A DNA stretch of 64,000 nucleotides from Plantago ovata (lineage: Eukaryota; Streptophyta; Magnoliopsida; Lamiales; Plantaginaceae). The notes below the pieces were generated by a model. It was given only the letters and a program-made list of their open reading frames with translations, was not told the origin of the DNA and did not search any database. This document shows positions 22,421 to 34,271 of the stretch, piece by piece (the first letter of the stretch is position 1; each line of letters opens with the position of its first letter). The position numbers and the translations under genes are program-made. The stretch covers positions 37,300,744 through 37,364,743 of the forward strand of contig CM051458.1 of NCBI GenBank assembly GCA_028274465.1, read 5' to 3'.

Positions 22421-23610
22421 TGATGAACCAGAATTGTCGGGATCCAATTAATCAAATAAATTTGTATTTAGCCAAAGGCAATTCACAACTACAACGAAAA
22501 CCGTAGTGTAGCAGTAGAATAACCTCGAGTGTCGATCTCTAAGGACTATAACTAGCTTTATCTAATTTAACTTGAGAATATAAAATAGCAGACGACTTAG
22601 CAAAGGTTTTTCTTAACAGATAATGGAGATTGGTGATAGTATGGTCATTCAAAGCATAACGGGTTAATAATCATGCATAAATTCCTCGGTCTTGCATGGA
22701 GATCTTTGATCAATGAATTGTCCAATTGTGTTCCGTAATTATTCAACACTACGAAGATATAAATTTAGATAGATCAAAGAAATAAAGCAATAACTCAGAT
22801 TATAATGCGCGATATAGCCATTAGCATAATTATCAACCCTTCGCTAAGAAATCACATACTATCACCAACGAGAAGTTTAGCTACTCATAGTTGTCATGCA
22901 ATCAACAGAAATCAATGAATGAAAACATGATGAAAGATATATAAAAATAAGTAGAAAAACTGTAAGATACAATGTTACCGAAGGTTGTCAATCTCCGAAG
23001 AATCACGATCTTACAAGCTTCAAACTGCTAAGAAAAAGTATCTCCTAAGCTAAGAATCCCCAGAACAGGCTCTGGGAAATTCCTACCTAAAACTACAGAG
23101 AAAGGTGAGAGAAAAGGTCTGGAAAAGTATGAAAAACGGAGAAAACTGAGCAACTATATGTATGCTTTCGAATTGTGTGGGGCGAAGAGCCCCACACACC
23201 GGGCGATTCGCCTGGTGTGGGGCGATTCGCCCCACATCCCGGGCGACTCGTCCGGGAGTAAATTTCGGCCAGATACGCATTTTCGACGCATTTTTGGATT
23301 TCTTCCCCTTTTCGGACTCGATTTCTGACTTCTAGTGACCTTCTAGCCTCCAGATTCGACCCCTAGACTTCAAATCCTATCCGGAATCTTTCAGATACTC
23401 CAATTAGGCTTCTGGAACACCAATTCCTTGTCTACTTCAATATAATTGCCCGGAAAACCTCGTTTTTCAACCAAAACCTGTAAAATAAAAACTAAAGGGA
23501 AACGTGACACTATTCTAATAAAATGCACTAAAATATAGCTAAATTAACATAGAGGATAGCTAAAATAGGTGAAAAAGACTCAAATGAAAGTGTAAAATAC
23601 ACATTCATCA
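22421..23610 (-). repeat. Athila-1 3-prime LTR
   Basis: Begins tgatga and ends ttcatca, both typical TG...CA termini. It contains a palindrome cluster (23175-23258) directly upstream, in transcription sense, of a TATA-like site (about 23154-23163). A conserved motif near its transcribed 3-prime end (about 22521-22544, ctcgagtgtcgatctct) is shared with the other Athila LTRs in the window. Confidence 0.92.
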
Positions 23611-25274
23611 AACTCCCAAAACCGAACCTTTGCTTGTCCTCAAGCAACTAAGCTAGACTCTAATGCAAAAAACAATGCAACGCACAAAATGGAGTCTCAT
23701 GCCAAATGAAATGAACTAATCTACTGAATCTATCAAAAAACATATGAACAAGAACCATATAAATCAAAACATGAATATAGGTTGAAGAATGCCTCGATTG
23801 ACTCATACACATCCACATAAGCACTTATGTCAAGACAAGATAGTCTCTCGTAACATTCTCTACCTGGACCTAGTGATCAGTGACGACGTAATGAAACATG
23901 TTAGAATACGAATGGTTGTCCCGTGCCTATGAAACTGAGGACTTACTACTGTTCACCAAGTTAAGACTTTTCCTCAAAGAGGTCGAACCAATACTGGCTC
24001 TCATCAAACGAAGGAGGGTTCCCTAAAAAAGATAACACTCCCCTATTCTACCCATCTCTCAAGCAAAGTCTCAAACTATTCACCACTTCCTGAATGGCAG
24101 GACGAGGGTGGTCTAGAACAGATGACACTCAAAAACAAAAGAAAAGATAGAAAATTACAACACGATTACGAACATTATAAGAATTGGAAAATGAGACAAC
24201 ACTTTGCTAAACTGCTATTTGGCTCTTTTTTGGACCCTTATTTGCTTTTTTGGGGTCTTTTCTTTTTTTTCTTTTTTATTTTCCAGTTTCTTTTTCTTTT
24301 TTTTCTGGAAAATTCTTTCTTTTTCTCTTTTTTTTTCAATTTGTTTTAGCCAGGAGTAGCACAACGAAAAGAGAAACAAAAATGACACACGAACGACTTC
24401 CCCAAACCTATTCGAAAGAATAGGTTGGAGTATAAAATTTACGAGAAAGGAAAAATAAACTCACAACACAAAATTGAAAAACGAAAAACAAGTCTAATGA
24501 TAGCGTAACCCCCTCCCCAAACCTATGCGGAAGAATAGGTTGCAAACAAAGGATCACACAACCTCACACTACCTCCTTCCTAGGCATTTAGCAATCTCAA
24601 AGCAAGGTGAAGACTTGTTGCCTCTTAGGTGCATAATTACTCGGGAAAACAACCATAAGATCCTAACATGCATCATCCTATTATAAAGGCCTTCGTGAAC
24701 CGCAGTAGAGAAAACACCACTAAGTGATGTCGAGACTACCAAGCTTAACTAAGTGCAATACATAAATGTGACAAGCCAAGCGAGAAAAACCTCAAACAAA
24801 TTCATAGAGATGAAGCATATGATTAATGGCATAATTAGTTGATCTACCCAATAAAAAAGTTCAAAACATTTGACAATAAACTCCATATAAAACATGCAAG
24901 ACTATCCTAGGATGAATGTAGTGAATGCAACCTAAAAACTAAGAAAGCGGTAAACGTGCAAATGCAAATGCAAACACAAGATTTCACGAGTAATCATAAG
25001 CAAAACAAGTATACGAATACCCAGCGATAACCCCCCCCAAACCTGAACGTCGTCGCTCGTCCCGAACGCCGTAAGTGGATTTAAGGTGAGAGCTAAACTT
25101 GTACCTGTAACTATAGTACTCAAAGAAACTCGTGAGAAACCAAAAACATACGAAAATATAAAATAAAACACAATGATATGCATGCAATAAAGCGGTAAAA
25201 AAGCGATAAAAACTCCGGGTTGCCTCCCGGATAGCGCCATTGTTTATAGTCTTTGACTCGACTCCTTCTTGCGC
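23611..25274 (-). other. Athila-1 3-prime untranslated region with polypurine tracts
   Basis: No coding capacity. The polypurine tract (23611-23628) abuts the 3-prime LTR and is preceded in sense by a hairpin with 7-bp arms (23630-23647). Similar purine tracts recur at 24397-24404 and 24508-24519, each next to a perfect or near-perfect hairpin (24405-24426 and 24520-24541), and at about 25029-25040. A long T/C-rich run at 24225-24340 reads as an A/G tract in sense. Confidence 0.75.
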
Positions 25275-27432
25275 CTAGCTCTTCTTCTTGAGGGTACTAG
25301 ACTTCCCCTTCATGGATCTTCTCCTCATGCCACGAACCTGTGAATAAGAATGAACATAGACAACAAGACCACAGTATTTAATGGTGCGAGAAGTATTGAA
25401 GTGATCAGGTGGATCAGATATGGCTCGCAACACATGTCGCTTGCCATCCACCTCAATGGTGCAAGTCCTTCGGTAGATGTCTATCACGGAGCGTAGTTTG
25501 GTCAAGAACGTTCATCCCAAGAGAACAACATCCCCCATCCCAGGTGTAGACGCCGGCATAACTACAAAATTGGTGTACACAGAAGCTTCACCAATCTTAA
25601 CCAATACGTTCTTCACAACACCTTCGGGTCTCACAAAGGATCCATCCTCCAGTTGCACAATAGCCTTATGCTCAGATAGTTTTCCAAGGCTACTCTTCTC
25701 AAACACATTCATTGGGAGCACATTAGAGTAGGATCCCGTGTCTAGTGTGGCATGGACATCTTCAAGCTCACCAATCCCGACCTTAACATCGAAACTTTGA
25801 GGGAGTGGCTCGGGATCCTCTTGCTCCTCTTCACTCTCGTCAGAACCAAGGTCCTTCTCTTCTTCCTTAGCCTGTGGGGGCACTTCCCCCTTGCAACACT
25901 CGCACTTAGAAACCTTCTTGATGGCGATTTCGACAGGTAGATCACCCACCAAGGTAATGGACATCGACTTCTCAGTGTTGCTAGGCAGCTTGCCTTGCTC
26001 CCTACTTGCTCCTCGGTCGATCAACTCCTGCATCTTTTGTTGGGCAAGCCTAGTGCTCTCTTCCAATCGATCAAGTCTCGCCCTAGTGTTCTCAGAATCT
26101 TCTTCATAACGTTTGAGATAACTTTGGGTGTGATCAACCATCTTTTGCAAGTTCTCCATCAGTTGAGCCGACTTCGACTTCGGTTTCTCTTTCGGAGCAG
26201 GGTTTTCACAGTGGTTATTACCATAGTTAAGCCTACTACGGTCTTGGTTAGGGCCATAAGTTTGGCTAGCCGGTGCATATCCTTGATTGTTTCGGAACCC
26301 TCTTCTCCAAAATCCACCTCGAGGATTCCTGCCATCTTGTCCGTAGCTAGCTTCTTGGGTACCAAATTTCGTAGCAAAGGCCTCCTCTTCGCCTCCTTGA
26401 ACCCAGTTGCCATCATCATATGCGAGCTCCGATCTACACATATGAGCCCCATGCCCATAGTTCTTGCATATTCGACAAACTTCGTTCGACACAGCTGTTC
26501 CAGTGGCGCTCTTGAGGACTTGTTTCAATTCGTTGGTAAAGCACTCGAATTGATCCCCATTCCCCCTATACATAGGAGCTTCTTGAGTCGGTGGAGCTTC
26601 AGGTCCACGTCTCCTAACCATTGCTCTTGGGTCCTTGAACTGCGACCCCTTAGCAAGCCTTTCGAAAACCGCCCAGACGGCTTCTGCAGTTTTCTCCCAA
26701 ATATTGCCTCGGCATTGGAAGTCCACCACTTGTTGGTTCTCGAAGGTTAGTCCATTGTAGAAGTGTTGGACTAGATCAGAAAGTTCAAAACCATGGTGAG
26801 GACACTTGTTCATGAGGTCTTGGAACCTCTCAAACGCGGTGTAGATGGTCTCATCATAGTCCTGTTTGAATCCTGTGATTTGCGCCTTAAGCGCGGTAGT
26901 CAACGTGTGGGAAGTATTTTTCCATGAAAGTTGAAAAAACCTTCTCCCAAGTGTCCAGCGAGCCTGCTGGTAGAGAACTCAACCATGACTTGGCTCTGTC
27001 GCCAAGCCCCATAGCAAAAACCTTCATCCTCAACTCATCCGTTGTTATTTCAGCCCCGGGTCGTGGGAGTTGGTTGACGAAATCATCGATATCGTGCAAG
27101 TACCCCATCACATCTTCCCTTGCTAAGCCATAGAACCTCAGAAGTTGTTGGAATGCGTGGTTCTTGATTTTCAGATCTCGAGTTGCAGACGAAAGAACAA
27201 TCGCCGGTCCCCTCATATGATCCTTGGAGGGTTGAACCCATGCTTTCAGTGGTCTAGCTTCTGCCATTCCGTCGATTTCCTTGAAAAGACAGTGTAGAGA
27301 TTCAGAGAAATCGGTATCCTCTATTTCCTCTAGTTCACGCCTATGAAGTAGTCGCCTTCTTTGGTGGTAGACTCTGTCGATCTCAGCAATTGAATCAACA
27401 AGTGGTGTTCCTTTAGATCGTGTATGTGGCAT
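25275..27432 (-). pseudogene. Athila-1 gag and aspartic protease (fossil)
   Basis: The N-terminus MPHTRSKGTP is followed by a helical region and the gag core (FQDLMNKCPHHGFELSDLV, near 26780-26840). A CCHC knuckle CRICKNYGHGAHMC (near 26430-26475) comes next, then a charged coiled segment and a retropepsin-like domain with the active-site motif LDTGSYSN (near 25725-25750). The order is that of Athila gag-protease. No polymerase region follows. The frame looks broken in about one or two places. Confidence 0.85.
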
Positions 27433-27558
27433 ACACTATCTGTAACAAACTAGGAAAGGAGTATCAGATAGAGATTAAATAGGAAAACTAAAAACTACTA
27501 GAACTAGGAATTGAATGCTGAAAATATAAACAAATTAAACAGAAAAAAGGAGTATAGT

Positions 27559-27575
27559 CCTCGGCAACGGCGCCA
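27559..27575 (-). other. Primer-binding site, tRNA-Asp type (Athila-1)
   Basis: Read on the minus strand, tggcgccgttgccgagg starts three bases inside the 5-prime LTR. It complements the 3-prime end of plant tRNA-Asp(GUC), the usual primer of Athila elements. Confidence 0.85.
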
Positions 27576-27578
27576 ATT

Positions 27579-28757
27579 TGATGAACCGGAATTGTCGGGT
27601 TCCAATTAATCAAATAAATTTGTATTTAGCCAAAGGCAATTCACAACTACAACCAAAACCGTAGTGTAGCAGTAGAATAACCTCGAGTGTCGATCTCTAA
27701 GGACTATAACTAGCTTTATCTAATTTAACTTGAGAATATAAAATAGCAGACGACTTAGCAAAGGTTTTTCTTAACAGATAATGGAGATTGGTGATAGTAT
27801 GGTCATTCAAAGCATAACGGGTTAATAATCATGCATAAATTCCTCGGTCTTGCATGGAGATCTTTGATCAATGAATTGTCCAATTGTGTTCCGTAATTAT
27901 TCAACACTACGAAGATATAGATTTAGATAGATCAAAGAAATAAAGCAATAACTCAGAGTATAATGCGCGATATAGCCATTAGCATAATTATCAACCCTTC
28001 GCTAAGAAATCACATACTATCACCAACGAGAAGTTTAGCTACTCATAGTTGTCATGCAATCAACAGAAATCATACCACGAATGAATGAAAAAATGATGAA
28101 AGATATATAAAAATAAGTAGAAAAACTGTAAGATACAATGTTACCGAAGGTTGTCAATCTCCGAAGAATCGCGATCTTACAAGCTCCAAACTGCTAAGAA
28201 AAAGTATCTCCTAAGCTAAGAACCACCAGAACAGGCTCTGGGAAATTCCTACCTAAAACTACAGAGAAAGGTGAGAGAAAAGGTCTGGAAAAGTATGAAA
28301 AACGGAGAAAACTGAGCAACTATATATAGGCTTTCGAATTGTGTGGGGCGAAGGGCCCCACACACCGGGCGATTCGCCCCACATCCCGGGCGATTCGCCC
28401 GGGAGTAAATTTCGGCCAAATACGCATTTTCGACGCGTTTTTGGATTTCTTCCCCTTTTCGGACTCGGTTTCTGACTTCTAGTGACCTTCTAGCCTCCAG
28501 ATCCGACCCCTAGACTTCAAATCCTATCCGGAATCTTTCAGATACTCCAATTAGGCTTCTGGAACACCAATTCCTTGTCTACTTCAATATAATTGCCCGG
28601 AAAACCTCGTTTTTCAACCAAAACCTGTAAAATAAAAACTAAAGGGAAACGTGACACTATTCTAATAAAATGCACTAAAATATAGCTAAATTAACATAGA
28701 GGATAGCTAAAATAGGTGAAAAAGACTCAAATGAAAGTGTAAAATACACATTCATCA
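27579..28757 (-). repeat. Athila-1 5-prime LTR
   Basis: Partner of the LTR at 22421, about 11 bases shorter. The main length difference is one fewer unit in its palindrome cluster (28341-28405). The TATA box is tatatatagg on the plus strand at about 28320-28330. Confidence 0.92.
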
Positions 28758-28762
28758 ATGAT

Positions 28763-29169
28763 ACTATATATCATCTTCTTGGTTGTACATATGGAATAAT
28801 AAGCTCCTCACTGATGCATAATGTTTTCAGTATGGGTCATGAACATGTACGCTTTTGTCTTAGGAATGTTTCCTCGAGCGTAAAATTGAGGTTTCATTTT
28901 CGTGTGTACATTATATACTGTAGTTTTCTTCAATTAATGAGAAGTTGTAATGAGAAGTGTTCTTGTTTTTCTAGCCTGATTGCATCTTCAATACTGCATG
29001 GTTTAATGGTTGATCGCCAACTCCTGTGACAAGTTTGTACATTGTTTTTGTTTTATATTTTATTGTTCCATGTAATAGTAGGCTCAACATCTGATACATG
29101 AGGTTATGATGTTTATCATATCATAAATACGATAAAGTACTAAATAATCGTTTTATATGTGTATGTGCG
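28763..29169 (+). other. Spacer: intron end and 3-prime region of the small gene
   Basis: Unique-looking AT-rich sequence between the Athila-1 insertion and the Mutator remnant. It contains candidate splice acceptors near 28829 and 28975 that could complete the gene starting at 21902. There is no other reading frame of note. Confidence 0.35.
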
Positions 29170-31303
29170 GTACCTTGGATATAGGAGCTACCCATTGCCA
29201 TCAATTACGAGATTAATGTGGACCAAAAGTGTTCACTCAACCGTGAGGCTGAGTACAAGAACATGTTGCTGCTCTGTAAATTCATGAAGAGGACTGTGGT
29301 TTATGTTGGTCTTCTTGTGCCGAACCAACCAAGGCAAGCGCAGAAACCACCGCACCTGAGAGGTGCAGATTATCAACCATATCACAGTTCTTCCCTACTA
29401 AGAAATCCGTGCTAAACCAAGATGAAGGTTTCTTCCTGTCTCAACCATAGATAGATAAGGTCAGTCAGAAGCCACATAAATCTGTAAAAAGGAAAGGAGT
29501 TTCGGTTCCTTTGCAGGTTTTCGACGAGCCTGTATATCCTTCGATTGACATTCATTTTCCATGGAAGTAACAAACTAAGAGGCAGCTGAGGGAGTAGGCA
29601 AAAAAAAGAGGTGAATGGTATAAAGGGGCTACAACTGATATACCAACATGGGACATAGCTCCAGAGAAGGAGCCTATTGTGTTGAGATCGGCTAATTGGA
29701 TCGATTATATAACACATGTCGGGCAAGAGTTTCGGAGAGGCATGATTGAGTTCAAGGGCGAAGTTGGTGAAATTCAGCGCTAAATTTTGTTTCAGGTTTA
29801 AGTACACAAGAAATGATTCAACATATGTGCAAGCTGAGTGCGAGAGAAAGGACGCCGATGGTTGTAAATGGTTCGTGAAAGGTTCTGTCAGTTCAGTAAC
29901 TGGAGCACTCATTATCCGTGATGGGGATCCCAAGCACACCTGCACAATGTCAATGATGAATAATGACACTAAGAGGATGGGGCAAAGAATATTGGGCGGC
30001 ATAATTACTGAGGCTATATACGCAACTCCTATTTTATCCGCAACAGACTTGAAGAGAGACACTCTGAAGTACTGGAGATTCGAGATAAGTTATGAGAAGG
30101 TCTGGCGTGCCATGGAGGTTGCACGTGCAAATATATTCAGAAGTTACGATGAATCATTTGATGAGCTTCGATGGTATTCTGAAGGAATAAGGCGTACGAA
30201 CCCCGGGAGTGTGGTTTTAATTGAAACTGAACCTCAAGAGAATCATTTCCATAGGTTTTTTTTGGCTTTTGATGCGAGTCTCCGAGGCTTCCAACATTGC
30301 CGACCAATGTTATTTGTCGACGGGACTTTCACGAAGACAAGGTACAAGGGTACACTTCTTTCTGCAACCGCCAAAGACGGTAACAATGGTAAACCACTCC
30401 AGCTCTTATTCTGCAGTTACAACAACCTGCATACAATAAAGCAGTAATAATATGAATCAAGGCACCATTTCACTCTAAGTAGTTCACGATAAATTTATCA
30501 GAGGATGATAATATATTTGCACCTTAACCAATGTCTATACGTCATGAACATATGGCATCACATTTTTTATGTAATAAGTCTGAAGTGTATTTCCAATTCA
30601 ACTCACTCTCTCAACAGTTTTTCAGGTATGTTTCCCCTGGCTATGGCTATTGTGGATTGTGAGAATTCTAAGAATTGCACCTGGTTCATAAAGAACATAC
30701 TTGAGCATGTCACCATCCGGAAGAGATAGTATTTGTATCACACAGGGCTGGTGGCTTGATGAAAGTATTCACCACGATCCTAGGCAACAAAGCACTTTTT
30801 CTACATGTACCACTTGATACAGGGAATGTACTCAACAAAGAAATATTCTGATGTCTTCAAAAATCACCTTTGCAAGTTATTGAAGGATGCAGCATATGCT
30901 CCTAACCCACTTTTATTTGAAGCATCCATAGAGAAGGTGATGCAGAAGGGTGGTGATAACGCCAAGCGTTTCTACAGGGTTTGCCCTGAGAGAAATGGGT
31001 TGTTGCGTTTGCTCCGGGGGTGCATCGATATGGTAAACTATCTAGCAAGGCTGCAGAGTCCTTCAACAGTTGGATCCTCGATGCAAGATCATTGCCTGTT
31101 TGTTTCATGTTAGATTGCATTAGAATACAACTTATGCGGTGGTTCAGTGAGCGCAGGGATGAAGGGCAGAAATGCATCGATGCCCCAACACCGAGGATGC
31201 ATGATGACGAAATAAAAGTATACGTCATCAAGGCTCTATTTCGACCTTTTATTGTTCTTTTACTTAATATTTTAGTAAGAAGTAGTTACTTTTGATATGT
31301 TTT

Positions 31304-31600
31304 CACTACAAGAATTCTCTGAAATAGCCACAGGTTGTAGCCACGGATACTATCCACATAAATAATAGCCAGAAATCACTATTTTAGCCACGGATAGGAA
31401 CGAACTGAGCCTATACGCTCAGTTCGTGCCTGTCTAGGCCCGAAGTCGTGGAGGTTAGCCACAGATAAATCATAACCGTGGCTAAAGTAACCACTGATAA
31501 TTTATCTGTGGCTACATTAATTGACGCTTTTTTTTTAAAAAAAGAAAAACCTTAGCCACGGATAGTATCTATCCATGGCTAAGCTGAATATATACACGAC
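31304..31600. repeat. CACTA-2 left subterminal repeats
   Basis: Multiple copies of tagccacggata, tatccgtggcta and close variants in both orientations, starting a few bases inside the terminus. Confidence 0.8.
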
Positions 31601-32430
31601 GTGAGCCAGCGGCAGACTCATTTTCTTTCTCCCCCAAACCAAAACCCTAACCCTTTTCTCTCCATCTCCACTCTTCAGCGCCACCACCACCACCACCGGC
31701 CACCGCGTTCCACCACCCATCGCTTGTTCATCCGCCTACACTCAGGTAAGAATCTGTCTCTCTATTCTTCTTCCTCTCTCTCGTTCCCAATTCATCTTCT
31801 CCTCTGCTCACCTCTTTTCTTATCTATCTTGCAAGAGCCACCAAATTGCACCATCACCACTCCGCCGGAGCCACCACTAGGCCACCATCACGTGATTCCA
31901 GTCCACTTAAACTAATTCCAGGTATGAAACTTAAACCCTAATTTTTGGGAATTTTTTTTGTTCAATTCTGTTAATTTAGGTCATATGATCAAACTAGGAT
32001 TAAATTTGCATAAACTAGTTAAATTAAGTTTTCTTATTAATTTTTCATAATTTTCAATTTAGTTTAATTAATTATTGGATATTCTATTCATTCTTGGATT
32101 AATTGGATTAATTGAATAATACTTCGATTAAATATTAAATTATTGGATTAAATCTGAATTTATTGAAATTATTGGATTAAATATGAAATTATTGTATTAG
32201 ATCTGGATTAAATATGGAATTAATGGCTGAAATGTGAATTAATTAAATTTATTATGTTAATTATAAATTAATTAAGTTTATTCGGTTAATTAAAGATTTT
32301 GGAAATGATTTTGTATATTTAAGATTCTGCATATTCTTTTAATATTCTTTTATGGTATCCATAAATTAAACCTAGGAAAGGTTATTTAAATATGGTTTGA
32401 GTTTAGTAAACAACACAAACTCTCTTGGTT

Positions 32431-32830
32431 CCTAGGCCCCGTGTACACTTAAATTACAGTTAAATGTGCGCGGGGTCTCGTAACTAAGATAGTTTGTACT
32501 ACGGTAATCATGTAAACAATATATATAGGCTGATGACAGTAGAAGTTTAGTTAAGTAGAAGTTTAGTTAAATATGGTATGCATGGAGTAAACAGACCTTT
32601 TGTTCTGAGGCCCCTCTACACTTAAATTGAAATTAAAAGTACGCGGGGTCTCGTAACTTAAGGGGTTTGTACTGCGGTAATCATGTAAACCATATAACTA
32701 GTGAAATTTGGTATGCATGGAGTAAACAATACGAACTCATCTTGTCCGCAAATCCCCGCCTACACTGAAATTTGAAGTGTAGGGGTATATTTCGGACAAG
32801 GTAAGTTTGTAATGCAGTCACCATGTAAGC
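32431..32830. repeat. Three diverged tandem units, each with a foldable inverted repeat
   Basis: Units start near 32431, 32605 and 32745. Each has a C-rich arm (ggccccgtgtacactt or variant), an A/T loop and a complementary G-rich arm (gtgcgcggggtct or variant). A shared tail then reads gtttgtactgcggtaatcatg. They lie upstream of the CACTA-2 coding exons, probably in an intron or leader. Confidence 0.7.
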
Positions 32831-32928
32831 CGTTCTTAAGAAGATGTATATGTACTCTATCTGATATGTTAGACTTTCTATTTCGTTACTAATTATCATT
32901 ATTTCCAACATACATTTTCTACATACAG

Positions 32929-33696
32929 ACATAATGAACAATGGTGGAGCACAACCCCCCAGGAGGACGTGGCACTCCTCGAGTGGTTTCCGGGCCAGAC
33001 ATACAATGGCCTTCCGGTGTTGCACTATGCTGGTGGAAGGTAAAACTTTTAATGGCTAAAATTTATATTAGTTCTCCTATGTGCTTGTTATATATAGCTG
33101 ATGGCTAAAACTTGTAAAACTGTGTATGACAGGTTGTTGCCGGAGTCTGCCACCACAAGGCTATCCACGATACTGCACCGAAAGATGTTGCCGCCTCCTG
33201 GTCAACCGAGTGGCGGCCAGAAGTGGAGTACGATTTCCTTGACCGTGAGGTGGTGCTATTTCCTTGAGCTAAAGGTACTGTACTTACGAATGTTCATGTT
33301 TTTTGCATTATTACATCCGCATTGTAAATGGGTATGCGGCGCTCACTACCTTATTTATTAACAATATGTAAGTCCACATTGAAAATGGGTAGGCGGCGCC
33401 CACTACTATATATGTTTGGCTTATTTTACGTAATTGATCAACTCTTGCAGACGCACTATTGGGTCCCTAGTGTGCATTCGAAGATGCTGTGGAAGGTCTT
33501 CAACCAACAGGCTTCCCGCATCTATAGGCGAAGGGTTGACCTAGCAAAAAAATTGCGCATGCGTGACGAGTCCCATGCTTGGGCTAACTACATTGACCCC
33601 GACGATTATGATTTGTGGGATGCGCATTGGAATCGGCGGTCGTCGGAACCGATACCCGAGCATTGGGCCGGTGCAGTGGAGAACCCGGACCCTTAG
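32929..33696 (+). CDS. CACTA-2 accessory protein, diverged Ptta/En/Spm type (partial model)
   Basis: Inferred exons 32929-33039, 33131-33274 and 33451-33696 are GT-AG bounded and phase-compatible. The protein aligns with the CACTA-1 protein: TYNGLPVLHYAGGRLLPES corresponds to MYKGKPVLFPNGKAAFYPAS. THYWVPSVHSKMLWKVFNQQ corresponds to KHYYLPNVLLKELWFVFNTV. It ends after a charged segment at 33694-33696 and lacks the C-terminal coiled coil. The start codon is not resolved, as the frame runs open through the first acceptor, so a short 5-prime exon may exist upstream (31600-31920 has a plausible leader and first exon). Confidence 0.6.
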
Positions 33697-33934
33697 CTAG
33701 TTTTCTTGTTTGTATTTATGTTTATCTTTGTACGAACACTTTTTGTAGTTTATTTTTTTACAATGTTTTAATGTATTCGTAGATTTAAATGTTTTTTCTC
33801 TATATTAATTCGTACTATTTTTGTTTAATTAAATTTACAAATACCAAACAAATATTACACATGTCTAATTTTAATAATAATACAAGAATATACAAAATAA
33901 AATATATTTAAAAAGTATTAAAAAATTCAGCTCG

Positions 33935-34271
33935 CTTATCAACGGATAGATTTTATCCGTGCCTAAATAAAAAATCCAATTTAATTTAACCATTGCACAA
34001 CCTGACGAATAAAAAAAATCCGTTGGTAAAGACAACGACGGATAATATCTATCAGTAACAAAGCCCAGAGCCCGGTTCCAACCCGGTCAAGCCAATATTC
34101 TTGGCTATAAAACCCGATCCGTCGCTAGTTTTAGCCACAGATATTTATCCGTTGCTAATAGGCTGCTACGCCAAAAATAGCCACGAGCTTATTAGCAACG
34201 GATCTATCCGTGACTAAGCCCTTTTAGCCACGGATCGGCCATCCGTGGCTAAAACTCATATTTTTTTAGTG
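33935..34271. repeat. CACTA-2 right subterminal repeats
   Basis: A mixed array: agccacggat-type units close to the terminus (34125-34255) and acgacggata / tatccgtgcct-type units further in (33940-34060). The core cggat is shared by both types and by CACTA-1. Confidence 0.75.

Larger units (their letters stand above)
22421..28757 (-). mobile_element. Athila-like Ty3/gypsy retrotransposon 1, non-autonomous (gag-protease only)
   Basis: A complete insertion with two near-identical LTRs (22421-23610 and 27579-28757) and a 5-bp target duplication ATGAT (22416-22420 and 28758-28762). Its orientation is minus. A primer-binding site matching the 3-prime end of tRNA-Asp (tggcgccgttgccg) adjoins the right LTR, and a polypurine tract adjoins the left. 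The body holds gag and an aspartic protease but no reverse transcriptase or integrase. The LTRs differ at only a few sites per hundred or fewer, by eye about 98 percent identical, so it is young. Structure is whole; the gag-protease frame is broken in about one or two places. Confidence 0.92.
31304..34271 (+). mobile_element. Second CACTA element, non-autonomous, 3.0 kb
   Basis: Begins CACTACAAGAATTC and ends TTTTTTTAGTG, a degenerate inverted CACTA terminus. Subterminal repeats here are built on tagccacggata / tatccgtggcta, with a few accgacgg-type units near the right end (33940-34070). It encodes a relative of the CACTA-1 accessory protein but no catalytic transposase. The flanking trinucleotides (ttt left, ggg right) do not match, so one flank has probably been rearranged. 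It sits in the Mutator gene. Confidence 0.82.

Noticed and set aside
25995-26750. 251-codon plus-strand frame
   Set aside because: Antisense shadow of Athila-1 gag; the same shadow appears at the matching place in Athila-2.
29412-30062. 216-codon minus-strand frame
   Set aside because: Antisense shadow of the Mutator transposase; the plus strand carries the conserved motifs.
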